This document shows positions 46,501-57,927 of a DNA stretch of 64,000 bases, piece after piece. This DNA comes from Porpolomopsis calyptriformis (Eukaryota > Basidiomycota > Agaricomycetes > Agaricales > Hygrophoraceae), in contig OX621163.1 of NCBI GenBank assembly GCA_951640195.1, forward strand, positions 310,001 to 374,000, read 5' to 3'. How positions within the stretch are numbered: position 1 is the stretch's first letter; each line of letters starts with the position of its first letter. The notes under the pieces were generated by a model that was given only the letters and a program-made list of their open reading frames with translations, was not told the origin of the DNA and did no database searches. Position numbers and translations under genes: made by a program.

Positions 46501-49403
46501 CCCATATTGACCCAAAGGTATTCATCATAGAGGTGATAGGCATCTTCCCCCCATAAAATCCAGGCAAACTCTTTCTCCATTGGCCTAATCACCAGCAAGT
46601 AGAACTGGAGAAGTTTGGCAAACAGGGGATTAAGTTTGGTTGGTACAAAAACCTCCTTTTTAATGAGGTTTTCATACTTGACACGACGTGTGACAAACCA
46701 AGTATCCCCATCATTTCCATAAAAGTAGTTTCTAGGCCTAGTGGAGTTCTTCACTTTGAGATCCATAAACTCTGCTCCTCGTGAAGGTTGGCCACAGGTA
46801 GCAAATCCAAGGACAGATAACTTCTTGTTAATATCTGTAGCAGCCTGCATTACCTTCAGCATTGCTGCTGTATTGTAGTGGATTTCTCCATCACAATCCA
46901 AAGTGGCTAGCTGAGGATTTGAGTTACCTAAGAGAATCTTGATAAGAGGGTGACTTTCTTGAAGGAAGTCTCCATGATCAAGCCAGCTATATTTGCGTGT
47001 TTCCACAGTCCAATCATCAGGTACTTGAGTGGGGATGTTGATTGGAATATCTTCTCCTTGGCATAAGACTTTGATATCCTCTTGGACTTCAGTATACAGG
47101 GTATGAAGTCCAGTAATCCATGTAGGAATATCTAGAGTATATTCCTTGTAGGAGATTTTGGTGCCATCATCAGAGATATGAGTATGAGGTGGGGAGGATT
47201 GAGACATAGCTAGAGATGAAGCGTAACGTTGGTAGTCAATGATGGTATTAAAGGGGGAGATGATTCCAGGCTTGAGACTTTTCAAAGCATAGAATTCAAC
47301 AGCTCTAATAAATAATATAGAAAATTTACTTTCAAGATTACCAATATAATATAAATTAGACTTACTTGTATGGATCATTGTTAAAATGAGTCTTGTTCTT
47401 CAAGGCTTCATAAAGAGTAGTTCCTCTGCAAGCATACTCTAGCTTGGCAAAGATCTGGGTAACATCCTTGGCCTGTTTGAAATTCCCATCTTCTTTAAGA
47501 CAGGAAATGGCTAGAAAACATTCAACCACCTCATCCCATTTGCTGTATTCAGCATAATCATCTTGGTTGGAATAATCACAGCCCAAGAGAAAGGGTGAAA
47601 TGAAGTGGTGAAAGGCTAAGATAGGATCTCTAGCTTCTGTCTCTTCTTCATCCAAGATTCTGAGAAGAGAGAACCCAGTATTTTCTTGATCCTTGGTAAG
47701 AGGGAACTTGTAGTTGGAGGAATGCCCTTGGAGAGTAAGAAGAATAGCATAGGAAAGGGTGTGGAGAATATGACTGTAAGCGCGAAGGGTTTGGTCACTA
47801 GAGTGGGGGTGCCAGTGTGCTCCCTTTTGACTAGAGCTAATTTATAAATAATCAAGTCAATATTTAACTAGTAAAAAAAGAAAAAAAAGAAAAGAACTTT
47901 ACCGAGGACATTCCATAAGCAAACACCTAATACTAATGGCTGAACTTTGTGCCATTGATCTGATCTCCTTCATATAGTCAAAGGCAATATCCCTAAGTTT
48001 ATCCAGTCCTTTAGGTTCCTTGGCAAACGGTGGTCGAACCAAGGAGAGAAGTGTTTTAACACTGGTCTGAGTTTTGATATGATCAACCAAATGAAGATGC
48101 CAACCAGTCACTTGAAGTAGAGGGGGGATTTCATGGGTGTGAACAGGGGCACCAATTAAAGTAGATGCAAACTTGGGAACTTGTTTCTGCAGATAGACTG
48201 CAAAAACACTTTGAGTGAGTGAACCTGGTTGAACTGGCAATACTTCAAACCACTGCTGAGGAGAAGGGTTGAAAAAGGTTTGAATGAAGCCAAGGTGAAA
48301 AGCAGAGGTAGCAGGTATCTTGTTCTCTTTGTGAGCTAGTGACCAATGCTTTTTGAAAGCATTAAAGGTAGGTACGCAATAGTTGCATTTGTTGCAACAA
48401 TGGCCATCAGAAGTAATGGCCAAACATTCCACAGGTGGACCTCTAGGCTCTGGGGTAGCTATATTGGTTGTAGTGCAAACACCTAGCTCTGCTATAGTTT
48501 GGTGGAATTGAGTTGTTTGAGCTTGGGTAAGCTTGATGTTGTGGACCTTTAAATGACGAAGTGTGGCAGTAGGTAAGGATATAGTGTGGCAAATAGTGCA
48601 GTGAAGGGTTTTGTGTATAGAATGCACTTGGAGTGAGAAGGAAGTTAAGAAGTTGTTGGATATAAGCAGGGAAGTGGTTGAATTGGCAGGAGGAATACCA
48701 GATTCTACTGAATAAATAAACTGATAAAAGGAAATAAAGTAATTAATCACAGAATTACTTACCAGTATTTTCAGATTGAGATATTAAAGGTTGAAGGCCA
48801 GAGAGTGAAGAAGAGAGATGACTCTCAGTAGCACCAATAGGGGCAGCAGGAATAGTGGTGGTAGTGGGAAGAGTCAGTTTGGATTTTTTAGACCTTGAAC
48901 TGGATTGGTGGATGCTAGGACGCTTTACCCCTTTTGTAAAATCTTGATGATGATGTTGGCTATTATCATAATTTGTTAATGATAAGGGTACAGAGGCAGG
49001 ATCAGAATCAAGATCAACTGCCTTCCATTCCACTTTAGTAGCAGAATGAATACTTGTAAGGTGATTGCAAAACATTTGAATGTTTGCATGCTCCTGTATA
49101 CACCCCTTGGTGGTACACCTGAGAAGCTCACTTTTATCGGAGCGATAAACTTGGATAGTTCCTTCTATGAATTATTATTATGATTAGAGGATATTAGTAG
49201 AGTAAAGAAGAAGCAGAAAAAAAAACCCAACTTACTATCAGTAGTAATTTCATAAGAGAGGTGATGGCAGAAGGCTGAATGATTCTTCTGGTTTCCACGA
49301 GGGACAACAATTTTGCAAACAGAACAGAGAGGCCTAAACCAGACCAAAACCCAGAAAAAGGAATTGTCAGTTTGGATTGATATAAACTGTTTGAAATGTA
49401 CAT
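43576..49403 (-). CDS. telomere-linked-type RecQ helicase with OrsD-like zinc fingers
   Basis: Exons 49333-49236, 49164-48763, 48707-47903, 47836-47366, 47304-45322 and 45265-43576 join in frame to about 1,815 codons with no stop. Order: Cys/His finger (RPLCSVCKIVVPRG), a second (LLRCTTKGCIQEHANIQMF), then an OrsD/F9-like region with TLHCTICHTISLPTATLRHL and CCNKCNYCVPTFNAFKKHWS. A long middle domain follows, then a RecQ-type helicase core: Walker A GILPTGGGKSLVFLLPS, DEAH in LVVDEAHQVLTCPDYR, IYLSASLPP, IVATTGLIHGVDCQDVG and FQGSGRAGRNGKPA. The C-terminus has CVVCWAWKG and further Cys. This matches the TLH helicases found in fungal subtelomeres. The 5' exon is unresolved; ATG 49403 is the nearest candidate but its phase does not fit the best splice. 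The motifs look intact. Confidence 0.85.
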
Positions 49404-50059
49404 AATCTAACTAAAAAGATCCACTGAAAAAAATGAAAACCAATAAGTTCAATAGTTACTCACATGGCAGATGATTGGATAGGAAAGTAGGCAGTTAACA
49501 AGCTAAGCAGGTGAAGAACAAAAGCTCTTTTAATAGTGGTAGTGGTGGTAAAGTGATGATGGTGGTAGTGGTGAAAGAGAGAAGTTGGAGTATATTTGGT
49601 TATATTTGGTGTTTGTTGTTTTGATAATTAAAGTTTGACCAACTGTACAGATTATGTAATCAGAGTTTAGCTATCTGCTAAAAGGGAATATAAGTTATTT
49701 TATTAGATGTAATACTAAGAGAGAAAGGAAAGCCTAAAGGCCTAACTCTGAGTAGCAAGTCCTATCTCCTTTAGCTTGCTAGTAATAATAATATATTAAT
49801 ATGATCCTCACCCTGACTAACTAATAACTTGAATCGTAACCAGCTAACTATTACCTTTTAACTAAAACAGTTAACTAAAACCTTATTTGCATAATGGTTT
49901 GTCTGAGTTGGTCTGCATAAGGGCCTGTCTGACTGGTTTGTATGACTGCAAGCACTGCTGCTGCATCTGCATCTTCTTCTTACTATACCATATCCTTTAC
50001 TTGGCTGTTAGTAGCAGTAGTGCATTTTGCAATAAAGATACTGCTGCAGTATGGGAACT
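49404..50059. other. spacer upstream of the helicase gene
   Basis: Contains the probable 5' leader of the helicase gene, including a (GGTGGTAGT)-type stretch at 49539-49575 and AT-rich sequence around 49770-49830. No further gene is recognised. Confidence 0.4.
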
Positions 50060-50700
50060 AGGAAGGCAGGAGCTTAACTAAGTCAGCCATTGCAATCACA
50101 TTATCATGGAGCACCCCCCCAGGTGCTTAGTTAATAGTAGTTTTAATGCAAGTTTCTTGCCCCCCCCCAGAAACTTTGCAATAAAGAAACCACTGCAGCA
50201 TAGGAACTAGGAAGGCAGGGGCTTAACTAAGTTAGCCATTGTGATTGCATCATCAGAGAGTACCCCCCTAGGTTCTCTATCAACAGCAGTTTTAATGCAA
50301 GTTTCTCGCCCCCCCCTAGAAACTTTGCAATAAAGAAACCACTATAGCATGGGAACTAGGAAGGCAGGAGCTTAACTGAGTCAGCCATTGCGATCGCATG
50401 ATCAAGCAGCACCCCCCTAGGTGCTTAGTTAACAGCGGTTTTAATGCAAGTTTTCCCCCCCCCTCTAAAAAAACTTTTCAGGTGGAAGCTTAACTGAGGT
50501 AGCCAAATGGATTGCGTGGCCCTCCCGCACCCCCCCAGGTACTTTACAACTAGCGGTTTCATCGAAAGTTTCTCGCCCCCCCCCCAGAAACTTTGAAACT
50601 AAAGAAGCAGTGGTAACTCAGCAATCCAGATAGTGAGAGCTTAACTGAGGCAGCCAAATGGATCGCGCACCCCTCCCGCACCCCCCCAGGTCTATTAGAA
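50060..50700 (+). repeat. C-rich tandem repeat, about 150-bp period
   Basis: GCTTAACT(A/G)AG..AGCCA recurs at about 50071, 50221, 50371, 50488 and 50638. Each unit carries CACCCCCC(C)(T)AGGT and a long C run (for example TTTCTTGCCCCCCCCCCAGAAACTTT). Spacings are about 150, 150, 117 and 150. It is unrelated in sequence to the 141-150-bp array at 41-43 kb but has the same period, and it precedes the second copy of the direct repeat. Confidence 0.8.
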
Positions 50701-50758
50701 CTAGCGCTTTTGACCTAAAGTTTCTTGGTACCCGAGAAACCATATAATATAGTTAGGG

Positions 50759-50993
50759 TGCCCAGGAAGACGAGGGAAGAAAGGGGGTGAGTGGTGTGCG
50801 GATAACTCGGTCAAGAATGAACGCTGCTAGGAAAGATGCGGAGAGAGAAGATTCAGGTCCAGGAAGACATATCGTAGGTAGATCTCAGTCAAGAGTCAAG
50901 GCTGCTAGGGAACGGGCAGATTTAGAGTCTAATTCCGATTCCGATTCATTAGAGTACACAGATGAGCCAGGATCAGAGCAATCTAGTAGCTAA
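50759..50993 (+). pseudogene. 3' fragment of the large gene
   Basis: The last 77 codons of the gene at 35702-41069 (GVRITRSRMNAARKDAERED.., stop 50993) with four base changes, two of them altering residues (one Ser to Pro, one Asp to Asn). There is no upstream reading frame, so this is a truncated duplicate. Confidence 0.9.
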
Positions 50994-53247
50994 TGTATCG
51001 ATTTGAAGATTATATATTCACAGGTCTATTCTACCTATATGTGTTACACTGCTCATTGTGGTACCCCAATCAGTCTGCCCATGGGGATGTGGTTATTCTG
51101 GGATGTTATCACACTAATGCTATTGATTGAACATAACATGCTGATGGTTAGAGAGCTCGGTGAGAAGTTGAAGGTATAACCTCTGATACCTCTTGCATGC
51201 TAATTACGGTACCCCAATTATTCCGCACATGAGGATTGGACTACTCCTGATGTTTGTAGCACCAATGCTATTGATTGAACATAAAATCCTGATGCTTAGA
51301 GGGCTCTCTGATAAGTTGAAGGTATACCCTCCCATACCTCTTGTATACTTATTGCGGCACCCTAGTTAATCCACACATGATGATTGAACTATTCCTAACC
51401 TTTGTAATACTCATGCTATTGATTGAACATAAAATCCTGATACTCGGAGAGCTCTGTGATAAGTTGAAGGTATATCATCCGATACTTCTTACATACTATA
51501 CCCCAATCATTCCACACATGAGGATTAGACTACTCCTGACCTTTGTAACACTAATGCTGTTGATTTAACATAAAATCCCGATGATTAGAGAGCTCTCTGA
51601 TAAGTTAAAGGTATACCACCCCATGATATCTTATATACTTATTGCGGCACCCTAGTCAATCCATACACGAGGATTAGACTATTCCCAATGTTTATAACAC
51701 TGATGCTATTGATTGAACATGAAATCCTGATGCTCAGAGAGCTCTGTGATAACTTGAAGGTATACCCCCCCCTACCTCCTGTATACTTCTTGCAGCACCC
51801 CAGTCTATCTACACATGATGATTGGACTATTCCCAATGTTTGTAACACAGGTGCTATTGATTGAACATGAAATCCTGATGCTCAGAGAGCTCTGTGATAA
51901 GTTAGAGATATACCCCCCTATACCCCTTATATAGCTTATTGCAGTGCCTCATTCTGTCCATATATTGTCATTCCGAGCATCTGTAACACTGGTGCTATTG
52001 ATTGAACATGAAATTGTGATGTTTAAAGAGGTCTGTGATAAGTTGGAGATATACTCCCCCATACCCCTTATATAGCTTATTGCAGTACCTCATTCTGACT
52101 ATATATTGTTATTCCGAGCATCTATAACACTGGTGCTATTGATTGAACATGAAATTGTGATGTTTAAAGAGGTCTGTGATAAGTTGGAGATATACTCCCT
52201 CATACCCTTTATATACCTTATTGGAGTGCCTTATTCTACCCATATATTGTTATTCCGAGCATCTATGACACTAGTGCTATTGATTGAACATGAAATTATG
52301 ATGTTTAAAGATGTCTGTAATAAGTTGGAGATATACCCCCCCATACCCCTTATATAACTGATTGCGGTACCCCAAATGGTCTATAACTTAGGATTTTTGT
52401 ATTCCCCACCTCTATGACACTGGGGCTATTGATTGAATATAAAACCCAGGTTTTTAAAGACCTCTGTAATAAGTTGGAGATATACCCCCCCATACCCCTT
52501 ATATAGCTTATTGCGGTACCTTATTCTGCCTATACATCAGGATTATGTTATTCCGAGCCTCTATGACACTACTGCTATCGATTGAACATGAAATCCTGAT
52601 TTTTAAAGAGCTCTGTGATAAGTTGGAGATATACCCCCCCATACCCCTTATATAGCTTATTGCGGTACCCCAAATGGTCTATAAATCAGGATTTTTGTAT
52701 TCCCAGTATCTGTGACACTAGTGCTATCGATTGAACATAAAATCCTGATTTTTAAAGAGCTCTGTGATAAGTTGGAGATATACCCCCCCATACCCCTTAT
52801 ATCACTGATTGCGGTACCCCAAATGGTCCATAAATCGGGATTTTTGTATTCCCCACCTCTATGACACTGGGGCTATCGATTGAATATGAAACCCCGATTT
52901 TTAGAGCAGTCTATAGCTACTTATACTTATGCCTCCTCCTAAAACCTTACTATCTTCCACCACGACATACCAAATGCTCTAAAAATCGGAATTTTCTGTG
53001 GGCCCACCATTAGTTCACTGTGCCTATCGAATGGACATGAAATTGTGATTTATAGAGTGCAATACAATAGCTGGGCTGCATAATGGTATAAATGGAGTAT
53101 TTTACATATATCTCAAGAATGGGACTGCCGATTTTTTTAATTTATGGCTTAAACTGATTGTATTGGGATGCCCTAACGATCCCCCAAAGAATTTTGAATT
53201 AATTTTGTGCCAGCATTTTGGTCATTTTGTTAATAATGGGTCCCTGA
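50759..53247 (+). repeat. 2,489-bp direct repeat, copy 2
   Basis: Near-identical second copy of 40835-43323. The left border is preceded by ATATAGTTAGGG and the right border ends at TCCCTGA. It includes a headless piece of the large gene and the complete second tandem array. Confidence 0.95.
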
Positions 53248-53550
53248 AATGACTAACTGAAATCTCATACCATCATCTGCTGAAAATCAGGGGCGCTTAG
53301 GTGGAGGACCTTCTGTTCTTAGAGACACCCTAAAAGCCAGATTTCGCAGAGTTGGATGGGGAAATGCCAACATGGGTAGTTCGTCAAAAGGGAAGGTGAA
53401 TGGCATGGCACAGATAAACTATTGACAAGGTTGGAGTGAGAAATGAGCTATAAATTTGAAATGATGATAAGACCCAAGTGTGTAGGAATGACCTGGCAAA
53501 CATGTTAAAGTGGAGAAATTTGGAAAAATGAACATTGATGATTAATCTAG

Positions 53551-54069
53551 TCAGAAATGGTAGAGATAAGTGGGCTGGTCTGACTCACCAAGGGGAAAAG
53601 GTCTTATGACAATGTGGACATGATCTTCAGCAGGCTGGTTGGGGAATATCAAAGAGAGTTTTGCAAAGGGGTACATCAGCTCCATATGATCCAGATCAAG
53701 ACAGTCCAGAGCTTCTTCCAAATCTTTGTTGATTGGGATAGAAACCTGGAGGTTTTGACAGTCACACTGACTTGAAGCCTCATAATTTGAATAGTTTACC
53801 TTGAATAGGTTGATGTCTATACCGGAAATGGTTAGCTCCCTCTGGTTGATTGCAAGTTTGAGGTCATCAACATCATTGGTGCTTTCAACCCTAATCTGAA
53901 AGGGTTCTCTGCACTTAGGCACAATTGGGTGGCAAATCAGTTCAAGCTTGGAGGGCATGTTGCTCTTTATTGGAGAATGTGTAGAGTGAGTGAGTGGATT
54001 GGGGCCTACATTTGGGACTGCGAAAGATGGAAGAATGTAAGTGAAGAGAGACCACAAAAATGTGCACAT
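53551..54069 (-). CDS. Crinkler-type header-domain protein (header only)
   Basis: Single-frame ORF from ATG 54069, 172 residues. It begins with a hydrophobic stretch (MCTFLWSLFTYILPSFAV) that is nearly the same as the start of the gene at 57928. The body, from MPSKLELICHPIVPK through FQIRVESTNDVDDLKLAINQ, GIDINLFKVNYSNYE and PAEDHVHIVIRPFPL, has the ubiquitin-like header layout of Crinkler (CRN) proteins. In the usual architecture a P-loop NTPase and a PD-(D/E)XK-like nuclease follow; here the frame stops at 53551 right after the header. The first 18 residues might be a separate exon. CRN-type proteins are known as effectors in oomycetes and occur in many fungi with unknown roles. The header assignment is by pattern. 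Confidence 0.6.
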   Translation of the reverse strand: MCTFLWSLFTYILPSFAVPNVGPNPLTHSTHSPIKSNMPSKLELICHPIVPKCREPFQIRVESTNDVDDLKLAINQRELTISGIDINLFKVNYSNYEASSQCDCQNLQVSIPINKDLEEALDCLDLDHMELMYPFAKLSLIFPNQPAEDHVHIVIRPFPLGESDQPTYLYHF

Positions 54070-54323
54070 GATAGGGCGGGGTGGGGAAACAGACGAACGT
54101 TAACATTGGGCTTATATGTGCAGCTGAAAGTGCGTCACAAAACACGTGATGGAAATTCTCCCTCGTACACACCTAACGACTTACCGTTTTCATTCGCCGA
54201 AGCAAAGCAAGGTAACCTTGTTTTAGGTTATCCTTCGCCCCTCAGTGGGGTACAACCAAAACCCAGTGTATGTCTCCAAATAACATTCATACATACGTAG
54301 TAACATGAATTAGCCTACATCGG

Positions 54324-57300
54324 TCATACTCTTTCCTGCCTCATCCTTGCTGAATGAGTCGGGTCGGATCCCCGTCCGAGAAGTCCCCCAACAACGCTGG
54401 AGACCGTCTCCGTTATTTGCCTGGGTTGTGTCGGGGCATGCTTCACATGGAACAAACGAACGTTTGTAGCATTCCAGATGCCCAGTGGTGTCATTCCGCG
54501 AACGTATATTTCTCCCCATATAAGAGATGTCATCCATATTGTTGATGAGTCTGACCACTACGAGCCATTGGATCAGTAAACATCAGCCATGGTCATCAAC
54601 GAACGAGCTGACCTGGAATCTTCTAGGTGTCAATGGCGGCGGTGGCGGAAACACATGCTGTAGTGTGACCGTTCCAAGGAAATCGATGATCGCTGAGGTA
54701 AGGTTCGCTTTGTGACGAGACGTTTGCAGTTCTTGGACCTTGGGGAGTAGCTCTGAAATCAGCAACATCACCGCGTCCAACGGTAGCCTGGATATTATAA
54801 GCTTTGAGCCATTCTGCATCGCTGTACAATTTCTCACCCTTTTTGCCAAGACGTAACCTGAGAATAGTTCAGCTATATAACGACGAAGAACACGGCAACA
54901 GACCCATTCTTGTGTTGGGACAAACCCATTTTTCCCAACATTGGTAGGTGTCACATGGTCAGGGTTGCTCGTCGTATCCAGCGACATCAATCGTCGCTCT
55001 TTCATCTTCCCCCTAACCTTTTCGGATACTGCGGGGGGGGGCCGACTCGTGAGCGATATATCCACTGGGAGGATTGGCTGAGCCGTCGGAATGTGGTCTC
55101 GCTGCCCTTCTTGCCCCTCTGGTAATCGTGTGTTCACGTTCAAATTCTCCGCGGAATCGGCTTGAGCAGGTATATTGCCGCTTTGGTTTCCTACAAATCT
55201 TGCTTTCTCGTCTTGGGATTCATCAATTTCTCCCATATCACCCGCGCTCTCAGCCTTCGCATAACCATCGATCTGTCGCGATTGGTCCTCCGTCGCCAAC
55301 TGAGCCCGTTTGATCTCACGAAGCTTGCGGGAGAGTGTAAAGGTACCTAAGTCCTCAAAGGTTTTGTGGGATGTCAAGACACCATATACCAAATTTGGAT
55401 TTTCTGAAAGGTGGCGAAGGATGACGGAGTTGAACACCTCTAGCCTAAAGGAAACATGAGCGTGATGATTGACAGAAGAATAGGGTAAATCCGACATAAA
55501 GAATACGAGTCGTGGGTGACCTTCATCCGATAGGATGAAAAGAGGATTCGTAAATGAAGTGAATAGCTGGATCAGACGTGTTGATGCTACGACCGTTATA
55601 TTTTTGAAGTATGGCGCTGAATTCGATAGTGTGATTATGAGAGCTGGGTAAATTGATGTGAGGGTTTTAGAAGTTGTTGCTATCATCGTATAAATTGACT
55701 GTGGATAATGAGCAAAACCAGATTGACTGCGTGAACTAAAGCTCACGTTAATCATGAAATCTGCTAGTGTTCCTGAGGAATTCCATTTAGCAGGAAGTTG
55801 GGTCTTCATTGGGGTTGATAACTTGTGTCCAAAGCCGGGTTCCGCCGACAACGTCTGCAGGATATACGAAAGGGCCCGACAAAGTCCATGTTGCTCTTCA
55901 TTGGAGTTAATCACGCGGCCCTCTTTAGAAAAGAACGCTTACGAGGTTTATCCTTTACTTCCAGACCGTAACAGAGCAGGTAAGCTACAAGATCTATTGC
56001 CCTCTCCGACTCCAAAGTGTATGCACGGAATTTCTGAGCATGGGTGAGAATGATTGGTGAAAAACACTCTACTAAGAAAGAACAAACCTTGTTTAGCTCA
56101 ACCATCTTCCAGAAAAAAATGACTGGTGTACACGTTTGATACTAAGCTGAACACACGAGGGCCATCGGCGCTCACCGGTTTCTATGATGTATGGGATGGA
56201 TTTCCTGGCTCCCGGAAGAAGATTGTTTGTAGTTGCCAAGTGCAGCTCCAATATTCCGACTGTCCCGTCTATAATGAAGGCAAAATCTTGGGTCCTATGC
56301 TGATGAAATACCTTACCAAAGCTCCAACTATCTGTTCACCATGCAAACTTACCAACTTGGCTAAGAAATACCGGAAGGCGTTTGTGTGCGCAGCCGGTGC
56401 AGAGCTCTGTCCCTCTCCACTGCTGATTGAACTGTCTTTCGCACTACCGCTCTGGAAATCCAACAATGCGCAGAGAACCTGGAAGCACATGCTCACAAGT
56501 GTGGATCGCGAATCTTCGCCTTTGAACACAAGATGATTATAGGGGAGCTTTCCTGCCATGCTTCCGATGCCAGTGGCACTAGACACCGATGAATTCATGG
56601 CAGTATTTAGCAACGAGCATAGGATGGTTAAGACATCACGCCGTGGTGTCTTCTGGACTAGATAGAGGGTGTAGAGGGAGGGTTTGACAAGGAGTGAAGC
56701 AGGAGGAATGTATATTTGCCGTGACAGAAGGACTAAGAGCAGTCGCAGCACCTCAGTTCTGTTAGCGTCGTAGGGGTGGCTGGCGCCCAAATCTTTGGTG
56801 GAACCAATACCTTTCTCCCTGATGAAACCGCGATCGTATATTCAACAGTTAAAGTGCCAAAGTCGGGGGTCGAAGCTCACCAAATAACATAATTAATTTT
56901 GTGGTGATCAATTTGGATTTTTGTTGGCAGGGTGAATCCACAGCAAAAAAGGAGGTCGATTAGGCAACTAAACAGCTTTTCAGCCAAGGATGGCAACTTT
57001 TTCTTCTCATTCCGTTGATTACGGACTCCCTCAGAAGATCCAGTATTCGTTTCTCCAGCCCCGTCATCGTCCTCATCGTCTGCGATAACGAATTGTGGGG
57101 TGGTATCTTCTACCGTCGGCTCGTATTCGTCAACCTCTTGCCTCCTCCACAGAACTTCTAATTCAAAATTATTCGACTCTCCGTCAACTTCGAATATCAC
57201 AGGTAGAACGCGTTGGAGGATGCGTAAACAGTTGAGCACTTCCTTGGTCGTATTTCGCTCCGGGGATCCGGTTCCGGTCTTGATGAAGGAGGATGCGAAG

Positions 57301-57794
57301 GCAGTAACTGAGGCGTTTTGAGCCGATGGGAAAGTGTGGTCCGATAAGAGTGTGAATAGCCGGGAGGTGACGACTTTGATTAAGGTGGCCACGTTTTCCG
57401 GGGCATCCAGCAATGCACGTCGAACTGAACAAATAATAACTCAGGACACCGAGAATCAGTATATGAATTGCGATTTGCTCGCACTGTCATGTGGCGTTAT
57501 GAGTGAGAAGACGTCCGAAGCTGAGTCAAAAAGGACGAGGTACTGAAAAGGAACGGGCTCAGCAAGATGAAATGATGAAAATCTTTCGGGTCGCTTACTT
57601 GATTCCAATACGCGTCATGTTCAGGAATGTCCTGAGGATGGAGGTGAGATAGTTTACAATTTAGGAAGCCACGGACTTGCTCGTGAGCCAGTCAATTTGG
57701 AGATGCCTCCGGATTGACTACGAAACGCCAGCTTCGCTTCGTCACCGAGCAAAGCGAGTGGAGCAGTAAGCTTTTGGGGAATCTTGGAAAACAT
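54324..57794 (-). CDS. HID1: HID1 family protein (Golgi/secretory trafficking)
   Basis: Start ATG 57794 (MFSKIPQKLTAPLALLGDEA, KLAFRSQSGGISKLTG). Later exons give SASDVFSLITPHD, then LDAPENVATLIKVVTSRLF, KEVLNCLRILQRVLPVIFEV, KLPYNHLVFKGEDSRSTLVS, LCALLDFQSG, RAIDLVAYLLCYGLE, NPNLVYGVLTSHKTFEDLGT, RLPLDAVMLLISELLPKVQE and, after a 55-nt intron (54612-54558), WSDSSTIWMTSLIWGEIYVR ending VKHAPTQPRQI.. at 54324. This order matches the Hid-1 family over its whole length. In animals and fission yeast HID1 proteins are peripheral Golgi proteins needed for secretory or dense-core vesicle function. The gene lies between the header-only and headless Crinkler-type genes. The intron after PWLPKL is not resolved. 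Confidence 0.85.
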
Positions 57795-57927
57795 CGCCAA
57801 CGTTACACAAGATGATTAGTCACACCTCGACAATTTAGGCTACCACGCGCGAGGTATGACATCATTGGACGTTAGCAACGATATAAAGTCAAACGTTAAC
57901 GTTCGTCTGTTTCCACTCCATTCTACC

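Noticed and set aside
43576..49403. Cryphonectria/Helitron-type Rep-helicase
   Set aside because: The helicase core is RecQ-like (DEAH, QxxGRAGR) and there is no HUH Rep motif.
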